A program made the position numbers and the translations under genes. Below are positions 20,368 to 30,022 of a DNA stretch of 64,000 bases, piece after piece. Under the pieces are notes generated by a model. It was not told the origin of the DNA. It saw only the letters and a program-made list of their open reading frames with translations, and searched no databases. Each line of letters starts with the position of its first letter. Position 1 is the first letter of the stretch. The stretch is from NCBI RefSeq assembly GCF_000226095.1, contig NC_016478.1, forward strand, positions 536,001 through 600,000, given 5' to 3'. Origin of the DNA: Thermothelomyces thermophilus ATCC 42464 (Eukaryota; Ascomycota; Sordariomycetes; Sordariales; Chaetomiaceae).

Positions 20368-22497
20368 TCAATCCCGATCGAGCCAGCGGTCCCAGACGTT
20401 TCCTCCGGCTCCCCTCCCACCACTTCCCTTTCTTGGGTTGCTGGTGCTGGTGCTGGTGCTGGTGCTGGTGCTGGTGCTGGTGCTGGTACCTTTGGCTAGC
20501 GACTTTTCCGTCCCGAGGCCGCCGGCGTACTTGGACTCTTCTTCCTCCCACTCGCGGCGCTCGAGCGACTTGCGGGCGAGGTAGGCGCGGGCGAAGCGCC
20601 AGGCCTCGGTGTCGGCGAGGTTCCAGGCCTCGACGGCGTCGCGGAGCGCGAGGTCCTCTCTGCTGGCCTGCGGCGCCTTGGGCTTTGCCGACGACTTGAG
20701 GAGTCCCGAGATGCGGGAGGAGGAGGAGGAGGAAGATGAGGAGGAGGAAAGGACGATGAGCTGGGCGCGGGAGAGCAGGGCGGGCTCGAGGGCGAGGTCG
20801 GACTCGGTCGGTTGCGGGCCGTCTTCGGAAGAGTGGAGGGGGATCCTGGTCTGGGTGCCGACGGTGTCGACGGGGGCGGACGATTGGTCGGCGTAGGAGG
20901 CGCGGTCGGGCAGGGCGAAGCCAAAGTGCCAGTCGAGGTCGTCTGGGATGGGCTGCTCGGCGGGCAGCCAGAGGGAGCGGTGGGCGCCGCCTCCTCCTCT
21001 GGTGCTTTTTTCCCCTTTTCCCTCGTCCTTGGTCTCGACAGGGCTGGGCTCGTCCGAGGCGACGGCCTCCTTGAAGCGGATGAGGCGCGGGGTGGTGGAA
21101 ACCTTGTCGGTAAAGAAGGAGGAGGTCAGGGAGGTGATCCAGGCGTCGCGAGGGGACCTGCGGCGGATCCAGGGGATGGAGAGCTGGGTCTTGAGATAGT
21201 TGAGGGTGGAGGAGGTGTAGGGGTGCGGGACGGTGCCGATGGTGTAGAGGGTGTCGGCGTCTTGGTATGAGGAAGGGGTGGCGATCTTCAACGGCTTGGA
21301 GTCGCCGCACGGCCGGCAGTTGAGACGGTTGGGCGGACAGCTCTCGGGCAGGGGGCTCTCCGGGCAGTGGGCGAGTCGCTGGGCGAGCTCGTAGGCCGGG
21401 GTGATGAGGAGGGTGGTGTGGTGTGGCAGGGGCTTGACCACGGAGATGCCGTCGGCGAAGGTGTTCTGCCAGATGAGATGTAGGTGGGAGTTGACGAGCT
21501 GGGTGAGGCTCCTGACACCGGCTGCGTGGGACGCCCTCAAGAGGTCGCCGACCTTGGGGTACAGGGCCTCGACCCTACTGGGTGAGTAGTAGGCTAGGGA
21601 TGTGGGAGTATCCTCAACAAGGATAAGCGAAACCCCCCCGTCCTTGCCCGACTCTGCAGTCGCCACGACACCCTCGGCCTTGCTCGTCTCGGCGCCGTCC
21701 ATGGCAGTCTTTATGAGCGTGAGAACCTCGTCCGCGGACCCCACGAGCAGCCCGTCATCAAGGTCCTTGAAGCGGGTCAGCTTGGGGAACTCGCCGCGGC
21801 GGAGGTATGTCAGGAACGGATCGTCGTGGGGAGCCATCGGGAAGAGGAGATGGTGGGCAAGCACGCCGTCGCCCATGGCTTGCCAGGCCAGCCAGCGCAT
21901 CAGGTCGACCTTGAGCGCCGGCGAGATGTCCTGGAGCTTCTGCACCTCCTGGTACAGCGGGTTGTTGGTGGCCTCGGCGGAGGTGAGGATGATGGGCCTG
22001 AACCCCTGAGCCCACCAGGCGCGGCGCCAGGCCAGCAGCAGGGCGCTCTCGGCTTCAGCGCTCGCGCGGTCCCCTCCTCGGAAGGCGTCGCCGTCGTAGT
22101 AGCAGTAGACCGGGGTGCGCTCCTTGAGGACGGGCAGCAGGGCGCGGTTCTCGTCGAGGGTGACGGAGCCGCTGAAGGGCATGAGCAGCCAGTTCCAGCT
22201 GGAGTGCCAGACCGATTCGCCGTCCGTGTCGCCCTTCTGCACGCGGGGCGGGTGCGAGGGCGGCTTAAAGGGGTTGAGCTTGTCCATCCAAGGGCTCTTG
22301 AACGTCTTGGGGACGGAAAAGGTGTTCCCGGCCGCGCGTACGCCCGGGTTCCGGGGGGAATAGCCGGGGACGGAGCCGGGGGCGGTGATGAGCAGGCTGA
22401 AGAGGGCGAACAGGGCGAGGCAGGCGAGGAGCAGCGAGATGTGGCGGGTTCCGAGCCGGGGCACCGGCCGGCCGCAGACAACATATTGCTTTGGCAT
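20368..22497 (-). CDS. Predicted type II membrane protein of the secretory pathway, function unknown
   Basis: A single open frame of 709 aa with ATG at 22497. A short basic N-terminus is followed by one hydrophobic segment (about residues 19-38, HISLLLACLALFALFSLLI), the layout of a Golgi or ER type II enzyme with a lumenal body. The body has clustered aromatic motifs (TPVYCYYDGDAF, LAWRRAWWAQGFRPIILTS, VDLMRWLAWQAMGDGVLAHH) and a Cys pair (NCRPCGD), a pattern that recalls nucleotide-sugar-dependent transferases, but no diagnostic DxD-centred family motif is certain. The C-terminus is low complexity: a serine run, then a (Ser-Thr)n tract encoded by a hexanucleotide microsatellite at 20439-20488. 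Glycosyltransferase is a guess only; I cannot name the family. Confidence 0.78.
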   Translation of the reverse strand: MPKQYVVCGRPVPRLGTRHISLLLACLALFALFSLLITAPGSVPGYSPRNPGVRAAGNTFSVPKTFKSPWMDKLNPFKPPSHPPRVQKGDTDGESVWHSSWNWLLMPFSGSVTLDENRALLPVLKERTPVYCYYDGDAFRGGDRASAEAESALLLAWRRAWWAQGFRPIILTSAEATNNPLYQEVQKLQDISPALKVDLMRWLAWQAMGDGVLAHHLLFPMAPHDDPFLTYLRRGEFPKLTRFKDLDDGLLVGSADEVLTLIKTAMDGAETSKAEGVVATAESGKDGGVSLILVEDTPTSLAYYSPSRVEALYPKVGDLLRASHAAGVRSLTQLVNSHLHLIWQNTFADGISVVKPLPHHTTLLITPAYELAQRLAHCPESPLPESCPPNRLNCRPCGDSKPLKIATPSSYQDADTLYTIGTVPHPYTSSTLNYLKTQLSIPWIRRRSPRDAWITSLTSSFFTDKVSTTPRLIRFKEAVASDEPSPVETKDEGKGEKSTRGGGGAHRSLWLPAEQPIPDDLDWHFGFALPDRASYADQSSAPVDTVGTQTRIPLHSSEDGPQPTESDLALEPALLSRAQLIVLSSSSSSSSSSSRISGLLKSSAKPKAPQASREDLALRDAVEAWNLADTEAWRFARAYLARKSLERREWEEEESKYAGGLGTEKSLAKGTSTSTSTSTSTSTSTSNPRKGSGGRGAGGNVWDRWLDRD
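20439..20488. repeat. (TGCTGG)n microsatellite inside a coding region
   Basis: About eight tandem copies of a 6-bp unit within the membrane-protein gene. On the minus strand they encode alternating Thr-Ser. Because the unit is two codons long, copy-number changes keep the frame. Confidence 0.9.
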
Positions 22498-22640
22498 GGC
22501 GTTACGGTGTGGCGGGGATGTTGTACAAGGCGAAGGATGGTGAAAGAAATAGAATATTTAACTAGATTAAATTAAAAAAAAAAGAAAAAGATATAGAAGC
22601 AAATAAAAGAACCGAGCGAATATTCCTGGCCTAAGAGTGA

Positions 22641-22711
22641 TTTTTTTTGTTTTCTTTTCTTTTCTTTTCTTTCTTTCTTTCTTTCTTTCTTTTTTTTTTG
22701 GGGGGGGGGGG
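22641..22711. repeat. Pyrimidine microsatellite adjoining a 12-base G run
   Basis: A T/C tract (TTTTC and TTTC units, then a T run) is directly followed by twelve G on the same strand. It lies about 145 bp upstream of the minus-strand start at 22497. Confidence 0.9.
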
Positions 22712-23534
22712 AGGAGGAGCGGCGATGATACTAAAACATTGCGTATGACGAACTGGTGGACTGATGAATTGCTGAACCGCAGATCCTGGAAGGCTCAGAT
22801 CCCTTGTGGTGGGAGGGGGAAACACAGGTCTCCCCGTCTCTCCAGACCGAAGCTGTGTGCGACTTGATCAAGGAACTGGGAGTTGGAAGTCAGAAGTCAA
22901 TTATGCTCGTTGGCAAGTAGGCAAGGGGTAGGTGAACGAGGTACATACATACAACTTTGCAGGCGCTACTACGTTGCTTCATGGAGCACACACTCGATAA
23001 GATGGATTGCGCCAAGCAGAAGACGCGCAGTTATCAAATGTGCAGACAGGGGTTCGGGGGTGCAGATTAGCCCCCAACTTTTAGGGGTCCCAGCAACCTG
23101 GATCACTGATAGGCAAAAAATATCCCAAGAACAAAAAACACTGGATCGCGGTGGAGAAGTGAAAGAAAAAAAAAACATACAACACCCGGCATTCGCTGGT
23201 CGTCACCGACCCAACTACTACTCGAGCCCTTGCCTGTTTAACTAGGGGAGAGCGGACGGGATCCCGTGTTTTCAGGCAGGTATGGTCGTATGTGTTAGGG
23301 TCATAATTGCGAGACGCATTATATTGGGGCCCCTCGCTCCCTTTAGATTGGTTTCCCTGGGCGCTAGCTACGGAGTAGTCTTTGCTCTCTCGTCCCGCCG
23401 TCGTTGGCTGAGGATGGCTTTCTGCCTCCGAGCCCGACCCGGACGGTTGCCGATGGGCGAACGTGTCCGGCGGGAGCTCATGCGGTCCGTCGGTGGGTGT
23501 CTCCAACTCGTACAGCCCCGATCGCACGCCCTCT

Positions 23535-23602
<68 letters not shown>

Positions 23603-23617
23603 CAAGAAAGCAAGAAA
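23535..23617. repeat. (GAAA)n microsatellite
   Basis: About 19 tandem tetranucleotide copies, the last few interrupted by single GC-containing units (AAGC). Open frames crossing it encode only Lys/Glu/Arg repeats and are not taken as genes. Confidence 0.95.
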
Positions 23618-23899
23618 TCCCATGTCGGGCAGATCACGCACCTGCTGTGGCCGTGGCGGTTAGGGTTGTCGCCACCCTGCCGGTCGGGGGGGACCCGGGA
23701 TCCTCGAGATACAGAGTCACCAACCCCAAACTCGGTCGTGGTGGGCTTGCAGAAGTAGTCCACCGCGTGGATCTCGAGAGGGCGACGCCGGGCGCGGGAG
23801 CATCGTCAGGCTCGCGCAAGAACCGTCACTCGCACTTGGTTGTGGGGCGAATTTCGTGACAGTAGTAAACCCATCGAGTCAGCGCGGGGTTCTATCTGA

Positions 23900-24437
23900 C
23901 CTGACCTTGCTTGTGTTCAGGGGGCCGAAAGGCGGTGGTGGTAGGTAGGCACGCGTACCAGGCTCTTGTGCTGTCGTCATAGAACAAGGTATTGGAGAGA
24001 CATGTCGTCGGGACTCTGCACTCGCTACTGAGCGGACAGCAGGTGCCATGGCCGTCGGACACGGTGCGGCTCCTTTCATTGTTGCATCTCAAGAGCGTAC
24101 CTGGTTCGAGGAAACCCGGGCAGCCAGTCCCAGTTGTTTTGAGTGGCGGGAAGAAGGGGCGGTCTCTCGGGAGTTCTACGTCGCGGGGCTCGAGGAACAC
24201 GTGTATGGGTGCCGAGACAACTACTTCTCTGACATAACGATCGCCTCGACAACCACCACCACTACCACGGCGTCCAGGATGAGCCGCCCGACTGGTAGTC
24301 CGGACGAGGAGGGCAGCGGGCCGACGACAACGTCGGGCGCCGCCCCGGAACCGACCGGCAGACCCGACGGAGCAGCCCATCGCGCGGCGCCTGTTCTTTT
24401 GGCGGCTGGCGGCTTGGTGGCTGTTTTGCTTGTCTGA
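23900..24437. pseudogene. Fragments of a cysteine-rich secreted/GPI-anchored-type protein on both strands
   Basis: On the minus strand at about 24100-23950 an open frame includes GTCCPLSSECRVPTTCL and then YDDSTRAWYAC, with Cys spacing like fungal secreted cysteine-rich surface proteins. On the plus strand a frame ending at 24437 has VYGCRDNYFSD, a Thr run, a Ser/Thr/Pro/Gly-rich stalk and a C-terminal hydrophobic tail (APVLLAAGGLVAVLLV) typical of a GPI-attachment signal. The two halves look as if they belong to one protein, in the order Cys-rich then stalk then tail, but face opposite ways. I see no intact gene with signal peptide and exons. Either half may be a chance frame in GC-rich DNA, since the two frames partly overlap on opposite strands. 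Confidence 0.3.
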
Positions 24438-24749
24438 ACATCCTCATCGGGAGTGCAATGAAATGTTGGTCGGAGGTCGTCGGGGGGAAGGGGGGGAAAG
24501 GGGGGGGAGGTGGTGGGAAGCAGCAAAAAGCAACTTGCGTAGCCTTCTTCTGTCTGAACTGTCCTCTGATCACCGGGCCTGGTCTCATCTTGGGACAGCG
24601 GGCTCAGTCAAGCCTGCCATTCCGCAAAGGAAGCACGACGGCAAGCTCGCGAAAGGAATGGTTTCATGTTTCCCTTGTTTGTTTTCCCGCTCCATATATC
24701 AAAAACAGAATGGGTATCCGCACTAATTCGCTAGAAGTGGTAAGTTCGT

Positions 24750-26887
24750 TCAGCTCTTCCTGACCGATTCGACGATCTTCGACTTCAGCCGCATCAACTC
24801 CTCGTCGCGCTGCCGCAGCATGGCTGCCACCTCCTTGTACTTCCTCTCCCAATCCTCCGCTTCCGATCCGGCAGCCCCGTTCCGTGTTGCGGAGCCGGGC
24901 GCCGCACCTTCGTCTTGTTCTCTCTTCTTCCACTTCGCGTGCGGCACCGTCTCCTCCATGGTCCAAGTCCCCGCGATACTCCCAAACCGCAGCTCCCAGC
25001 TCGTCGAGTACTGCGTCCGGTCGGGGAGCTCTTCCAAGCGGGTGACGCGCAGGCAGTTCTTGGGCATCAAGAGCCCTCCTCCGACGAGCCCGGAGAGGTT
25101 GATCAAAAACGCTTCCTTGCTTGGTGCGGCCAGGAGCAGGTTCTCCACGACTGTCTGCGAAATGGCCAGCGCCTCGTCGAGGCCGCACGGCGGTATGCGC
25201 GACTGGTTCGCGTCATACCACTCGGCCTCGAGGAGCTTACTCACAAAAAGAGCCTCGACTTCGGCCACGTTGGTGCGGTCCGTAGAGGCTGGGCTGAAGA
25301 TGGGTTGCCGCCAAGACGCAGCGGCGCTCGTTGCCGCCGAATCCACGCCGCTCGCTCCTGAGATCGGACCACCAGAAACGGTGGTGCTAGTTTGGTTCGC
25401 CTCGGGCGGCCGGGATGTGGTCTGGCTTTGATGCGGCTCGGGCGCCTGTCCGTTCACCATCACCGCGGGCGGCGTCGCCGGTTCTGGGAGCGGGGGCGTG
25501 GCTAGCCGAACTTCACCTCCCTTCCGTTCCGGGACTTGCAATGACAGCATCCTTCGCTTAGCCGGCCGAGAGGCCGCCGACTCTTGTATGGGCGAGAGAA
25601 TACTTGTGTTCTGCTTCGGCTGCGGCGGGGGCGCTTGCGGACCTGCGGGAGACGTACCTCCCGGGGCCACGGCGGCCGAGGTTGTCGCACTCGGATGGCT
25701 CGTAGGCGTGGTTGCCGAAGAGTCGGGTGCAGGACGCTTGTCAGGAGTTGGCGAGGGGAACCTAAAGACGGGCCCGTCCGATGTTGGAAACGCCGAGAAC
25801 GGCCCCTCGGCGTTGCCTCCGCGGTTGATAGGCGGCCTACCTCGCGTCTTACCGCCCGCGCCGAGACCCCCGCTTCTCCAGGCCGACGAAACCACCTTGG
25901 CTCCGTGTCGTCTGCTTGCCGATTTTGGCTTGGAGGGCGTGATGGCTGACTTTGGCTCGTCCGCCCAGAACGCGTTCCTGGATGATGGGGTGATTGCGGA
26001 CTGCGGGACCGGGTAGGCCGACATTGGCGTTTGGGCGACGTCGTTGCCCCAGCTGGGTGCGGACGGGTGCAACCTCGAGGGGTCGGGCACTGGCGGGAAC
26101 AGAAAGACGCTACCTCGCCCGTCGGGTTGCGCCGTCCATGGTTCTGACGTGTTGGCCGGCCTGCCACCGCCAGCCTCGTCTCTTTGCGGCGACGGGCGCT
26201 GAGGGGGTGACTTGCCCGGTTCCTCGTCCTCGGGTTTCTTTCGGCCCCGGCGCGGTTTGATCTGGGGCAGGAGCGCCCGCAGCGCCATGTCATCCTCTGC
26301 AGCAACACCGTCCCGCTCCAGCTCGGCGACGGGAATGTGCTCCGGCGGGATCTCGGTCCAGTACGGAGACGGGCGGCCGATGAGGTATTCGAAAAAAGCA
26401 TCCACATGCATGGAATGCATCCACCTCTAGTCCTGGCATGAGCGAACTCGACCGCCGCCAACAGCGAGGGACAGGGCCGACGTACCTTGAGACGGACAGC
26501 ATACTGCTGAATCTTTTGTGAGCTCTGCCCCTTCTCCTGGTCTGGCGGGTCGACACCCAGCTTCAACGCCAGCTCGGCCCATGTCTTGAGCTTCTTGGTC
26601 TCGAGCTGCTTGATGAGCTCGAACAGGGTGTAGGTGCTGAAGCTCTTGCCTCCGCTCTTTGGAGGGGTGCGAAAGGCCTCCCGCAAGGCGGTCGCGTCAG
26701 TGTCGGCAGGAACTGCCGGGTTGCAGTAGAGGATGAATGCCACATAGGCATCCTCTATCGAGGTGGCGTCCACGTCCCGGTCTGGCAATGCCCGCCGTGG
26801 CGGGGAGCGCTGATTAGGGGGTTGGGCCGCCGTCGGCGATGAAGCCCTGGAGACGGTGGGCTCGGGTGGCTGATGTGTCGCGGCCAT
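24750..26887 (-). CDS. ARS-binding protein Abp2-like
   Basis: Fungal protein of the Abp2 family, first described as binding autonomously replicating sequences and acting in the nucleus. Exons 26887-26486 and 26426-24750 are joined in phase 0 across a 59-nt intron (GTACGT donor, CTAG acceptor), giving 692 aa. The family domain crosses the exon join: DATSIEDAYVAFILYCNP, a helical segment with FELIKQLETKKLKTWAELAL, then KIQQYAVRLK followed by RWMHSMHVDAFFEYLIGR. The middle (about residues 160-430) is disordered and Pro/Ser/Thr-rich. The C-terminus has a second folded part (EAEWYDANQSRIPPCGLDEAL and onward) ending in a short coiled coil (MLRQRDEELMRLKSKIVESV). The divergent PMP47-like gene starts about 1.5 kb away. 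Confidence 0.88.
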
Positions 26888-28418
26888 TCTCAGTCATCTG
26901 AGCTGCAACGGTGTTGGGAGAGGGGCTCAGAGTTCGTCGAGGCGAACAGCATGCCCATCTCTGGTTGCGTGTGTGCCGCTCTCACTGCTCGGCCTTCTTT
27001 CTGTCCTAGGAATTCAATCTTGCAGCTTCCCCTAAAGAGTCGGGCGACAAGTCTGGGTTGTCGTTGGCATCCGTGTCCCGGGTTCTGAATCGCGCATGGG
27101 ATGAACCGGAGCCACACAAAAACGGCCAACTTTCGAGTCAATGTCGCGCCAGAATCCTGAATCAATTTCAGACCTTTTTGACTCGCTTTTTCGCATCCAC
27201 CGATGAGCTTAGCAAGCGCGCCTCAACATCCGCCAGCCTGCATTGGTGACGAGATTCGGCGAACCGCTGTTCAGCCATCCTGTTGCGTGTTTCGAGGAGC
27301 GATGCGGGCCGCGTCCAGGCGTGGTGCACCGCCGTCTGGGGGGTTGGGGTCGGGGAAAGAAGCCAAAAATAGACTCTGCAAAGCAGGCGGGAGTGTGGGC
27401 GTGGCCAGTGTTGCGCACAGTATTATGCAGCGTCTTCCGAGTTCCAGTTGCGGCTAGCTGCCCCGCATCGGTCACGTGCAGGGTCGGAGATCCCCAGTCT
27501 TGTGTGAAATTGCCTGTCCGCTAACCCGGAAAGCCAATGGCAGCTCTTGCAATCCGTAGTGTAGTGTGTACCACGGAGTAGTACGTAGTAGTATACTCCT
27601 TTCATCTTGCCTAACGAATGGCTCTCCGCGCGGACGCTTCAGAAATCGGAGCAAAAGACGTCTTTCAGGTGCGTCAGTTTCATTGCTAAGCAGGACATCG
27701 GCGCATTGGACTTACTTGCATATGTAGGGTATCTGTATGTGCAGGTCCATTCTCTAGCTTGGTACCTTACTAGTCTGGAGTCGTTGACTGTACGGAGTAT
27801 GTGCGTACTGATTGCATTGCACGCAGTTAAAGAGCCAACGCAAGCAGTCTTCTTCAGTCGTAGGTATTCGGGCACAGATGCTCTGATGGGCTTGTTCTGC
27901 TCAATTTGTGCTGGATATTCCCCCCATTTTCGAGATTGCAAAGACCACGACTTTCACATGATCCGATTAGGTGCCGCGACAATCCCCCGGCAAGAGACGG
28001 CAGCGATCCAGTGACGTCGCTGGTCCGCCGGGTGTTAATCCCTTGCCATTTCCTTGGCTCCCGCACCCATCGGACCTCGGCAGCGGCACTTTGCTGGAAC
28101 ATCGCAACGGCAAAACCGCCCCGAAATTCAGGGAGGCCCCGAGTGAACGAAATGGAGCGCGTGTTGTAAATTGGACAGCTGCTCCGATATTCATTTCTCC
28201 CTCTCGCAACCTGACCATATACTATATCGATATAATCCAAGAATTCCATCTGCCGGGCGCGGATTTCTCGAACCTCTTTCCAGTTTCCCCCACACTTCGG
28301 AACCCCGCTGGCGCCCGCCATTGACCTCCTTGTGACGAAATTCGCTTGCCAATCTCTCTTTCACCAACGTGACCCTTCCGAATTCCGGTTCTCCCGTCAC
28401 ACTCCAAAACCGGCCAAA
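26888..28418. other. Long divergent intergenic region
   Basis: 1.5 kb between the starts of the Abp2-like gene (-) and the carrier gene (+). Contains two TACGGAGTA-type words (27572-27580, 27791-27799). Frames present are short and unrelated to known families. It probably holds both promoters. Confidence 0.5.
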
Positions 28419-29581
28419 ATGTCCCACTCCAAGCCTGTCCTCCCTCAAAACGACAATGTTGCCCACGCCCTCGCCGGCGCTGGCGGCGGCATCCTGTCCA
28501 TGGCTCTGACGTATGTCCCTACCCTCGGTTCCAGCGCCGACCCGGTCTCCCGGGACGGCGGCGGCGACGACGGCGGCGGTGGCGGCGGAAACTAACATTT
28601 TTGTGCGCGTGCCACAGCTACCCCCTCATCACCCTCTCGACCCGGGCGCAAGTCGAGTCCAAGCGGGCCGAGACCGCCTTCCTGGCCGCCGTCCAGAACA
28701 TCATTGCCCGCGAGGGCGTGGCGGGCCTCTACTCGGGCATGTCATCGGCGCTCTTCGGCATCAGCGTGACCAATTTTGTCTACTACTACTGGTACGAATG
28801 GACGCGCGCCTTCTTCGAGGCGGCCGCGGCCAAGGCCGGGCGCGCCTCCAAGAAGCTGACGACCGTCGAGAGCATGATCGCGGGCGCCATCGCCGGCTCC
28901 GCCACCGTCATCCTCACCAACCCCATCTGGGTCGTCAACACCCGCATGACGGCGCGCAAGAACACGGCCGCCGCCGACAAGGACTCCCTCCCCGGCCCGG
29001 CGACCGGCAACAAGGTGGACAAGAAGCCGAGCACGATCGGCACCCTGCTCAACCTGCTGCGCACCGAGGGCCCGCAAGCCCTCTTCGCCGGCGTCGTGCC
29101 CGCCCTGGTCCTGGTCATCAACCCGATCCTGCAGTACACCCTGTTTGAGCAGATGAAGAACGCCGTCGAGCGGAAGCGCCGCGTCACCCCCACCGTGGCC
29201 TTCTTCCTCGGCGCCCTCGGCAAGCTGTTCGCCACCACCGTCACCTACCCGTATATCACGGTCAAGAGCCAGATGCATGTCGCCAAGGCCGGCGAGAAGA
29301 AGGAGGGCGTCATGGAGGCCATCAACCGTGTCATCAAAGAGGAGGGCTACGCCGGCTTGTACAAGGGTAATTCCTCTCTTCTTCTTCTTCTTCTTCTTCT
29401 TCTTCTCCCTTTTCTGTTTCTTATTCCAGATGACTGACCCAACTTGTCATTTTTAGGCATCGGCCCCAAGGTCACCCAGAGCGTGCTGACGGCCGCTTTC
29501 CTGTTTGCCTTCAAGGACGTGCTCTACGAGTACTCGGTCCGGCTACGCGGCTCTGTGGGCAGGAGGACTGTTGCCGCCTAA
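28419..29581 (+). CDS. Peroxisomal adenine nucleotide transporter (PMP47/ANT1, SLC25 carrier family)
   Basis: Exchanges ATP and AMP across the peroxisomal membrane, supplying fatty-acid activation for beta-oxidation. Exons 28419-28510, 28618-29366 and 29457-29581 (introns 107 and 90 nt) give 321 aa, the normal size for a six-helix carrier. Carrier signatures occur three times: YPLITLSTRAQVES, NPIWVVNTRMTARK and YPYITVKSQMHVAK, each followed by a G-x-x-GLY-type element (GVAGLYSG, GPQALFAG, GYAGLYKG). NPIWVVNTR is characteristic of the PMP47/SLC25A17 branch rather than of mitochondrial carriers. The middle loop has an Ala/Lys-rich insert (AADKDSLPGPATGNKVDKK). The second intron carries a (CTT)n tract. 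It is convergent with NAA35, 441 bp from its stop. Confidence 0.92.
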
Positions 29582-30022
29582 GGACCGAGCCTGACTGGGA
29601 GGAGCCTTCCCCTCCCCCCTCCACCCCCCCCCCTTTTTTTTTTTTCCGTGGGTACTCGATGATTGCTCCACCGTATAGGATAAGGATATCCAAGACACCA
29701 CGGAGACACCACCCTCGAGGCACGGATAGTATCCTGTGCCGCTGTAGTCGTGGAGACGGAGAGCTCAATTGGTGGGCTGGAGGAATGGAATGTGCGGAAC
29801 TGAGCAGACAAAGCGGTCCAAGTTTGAACGATGGACAATAATGCTGTATAACTACGCGTTGAAACACTGTATCTTTTAGTTGCAGGTGGGGATGAGGCGG
29901 ATTGGAGGATTTGGGAAGCAATGACATTTCGTCTTGAGTGTTGTTTCTTGCCTTCTTCTGTTCCCGAACTGCCTTCGTTCCTCGACGGTTGCCCCTTCTA
30001 CCCACTACTGGGCTCCCCCCCG
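29582..30022. other. Convergent 3' flanks
   Basis: Between the stop codons of the carrier (+) and NAA35-like (-) genes. A C-run followed by a T-run at about 29623-29645 is the only notable sequence; it may lie in the carrier 3' UTR. Confidence 0.55.

Larger units (their letters stand above)
22498..24749. other. Intergenic region with microsatellites and cysteine-rich protein-like fragments
   Basis: About 2.2 kb between two minus-strand genes, containing the promoter of the membrane-protein gene, two simple-sequence tracts and the fragments at 23900-24437 described separately. A TACGGAGTA word occurs at 23369-23377. Confidence 0.5.

Noticed and set aside
20252-21310. 352-codon minus-strand frame overlapping the membrane-protein gene in another frame
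   Set aside because: His/Arg/Pro-rich shadow; the competing 709-codon frame has an ATG, a membrane anchor and normal composition.
23404-23859. Plus-strand frame through the (GAAA)n tract
   Set aside because: The middle is a microsatellite reading as Lys/Glu/Arg repeats and the flanks show no family motif.
28742-29278. 178-codon minus-strand frame inside the PMP47-like gene
   Set aside because: Antisense shadow of a carrier exon with repetitive Gly/Glu/Arg content.
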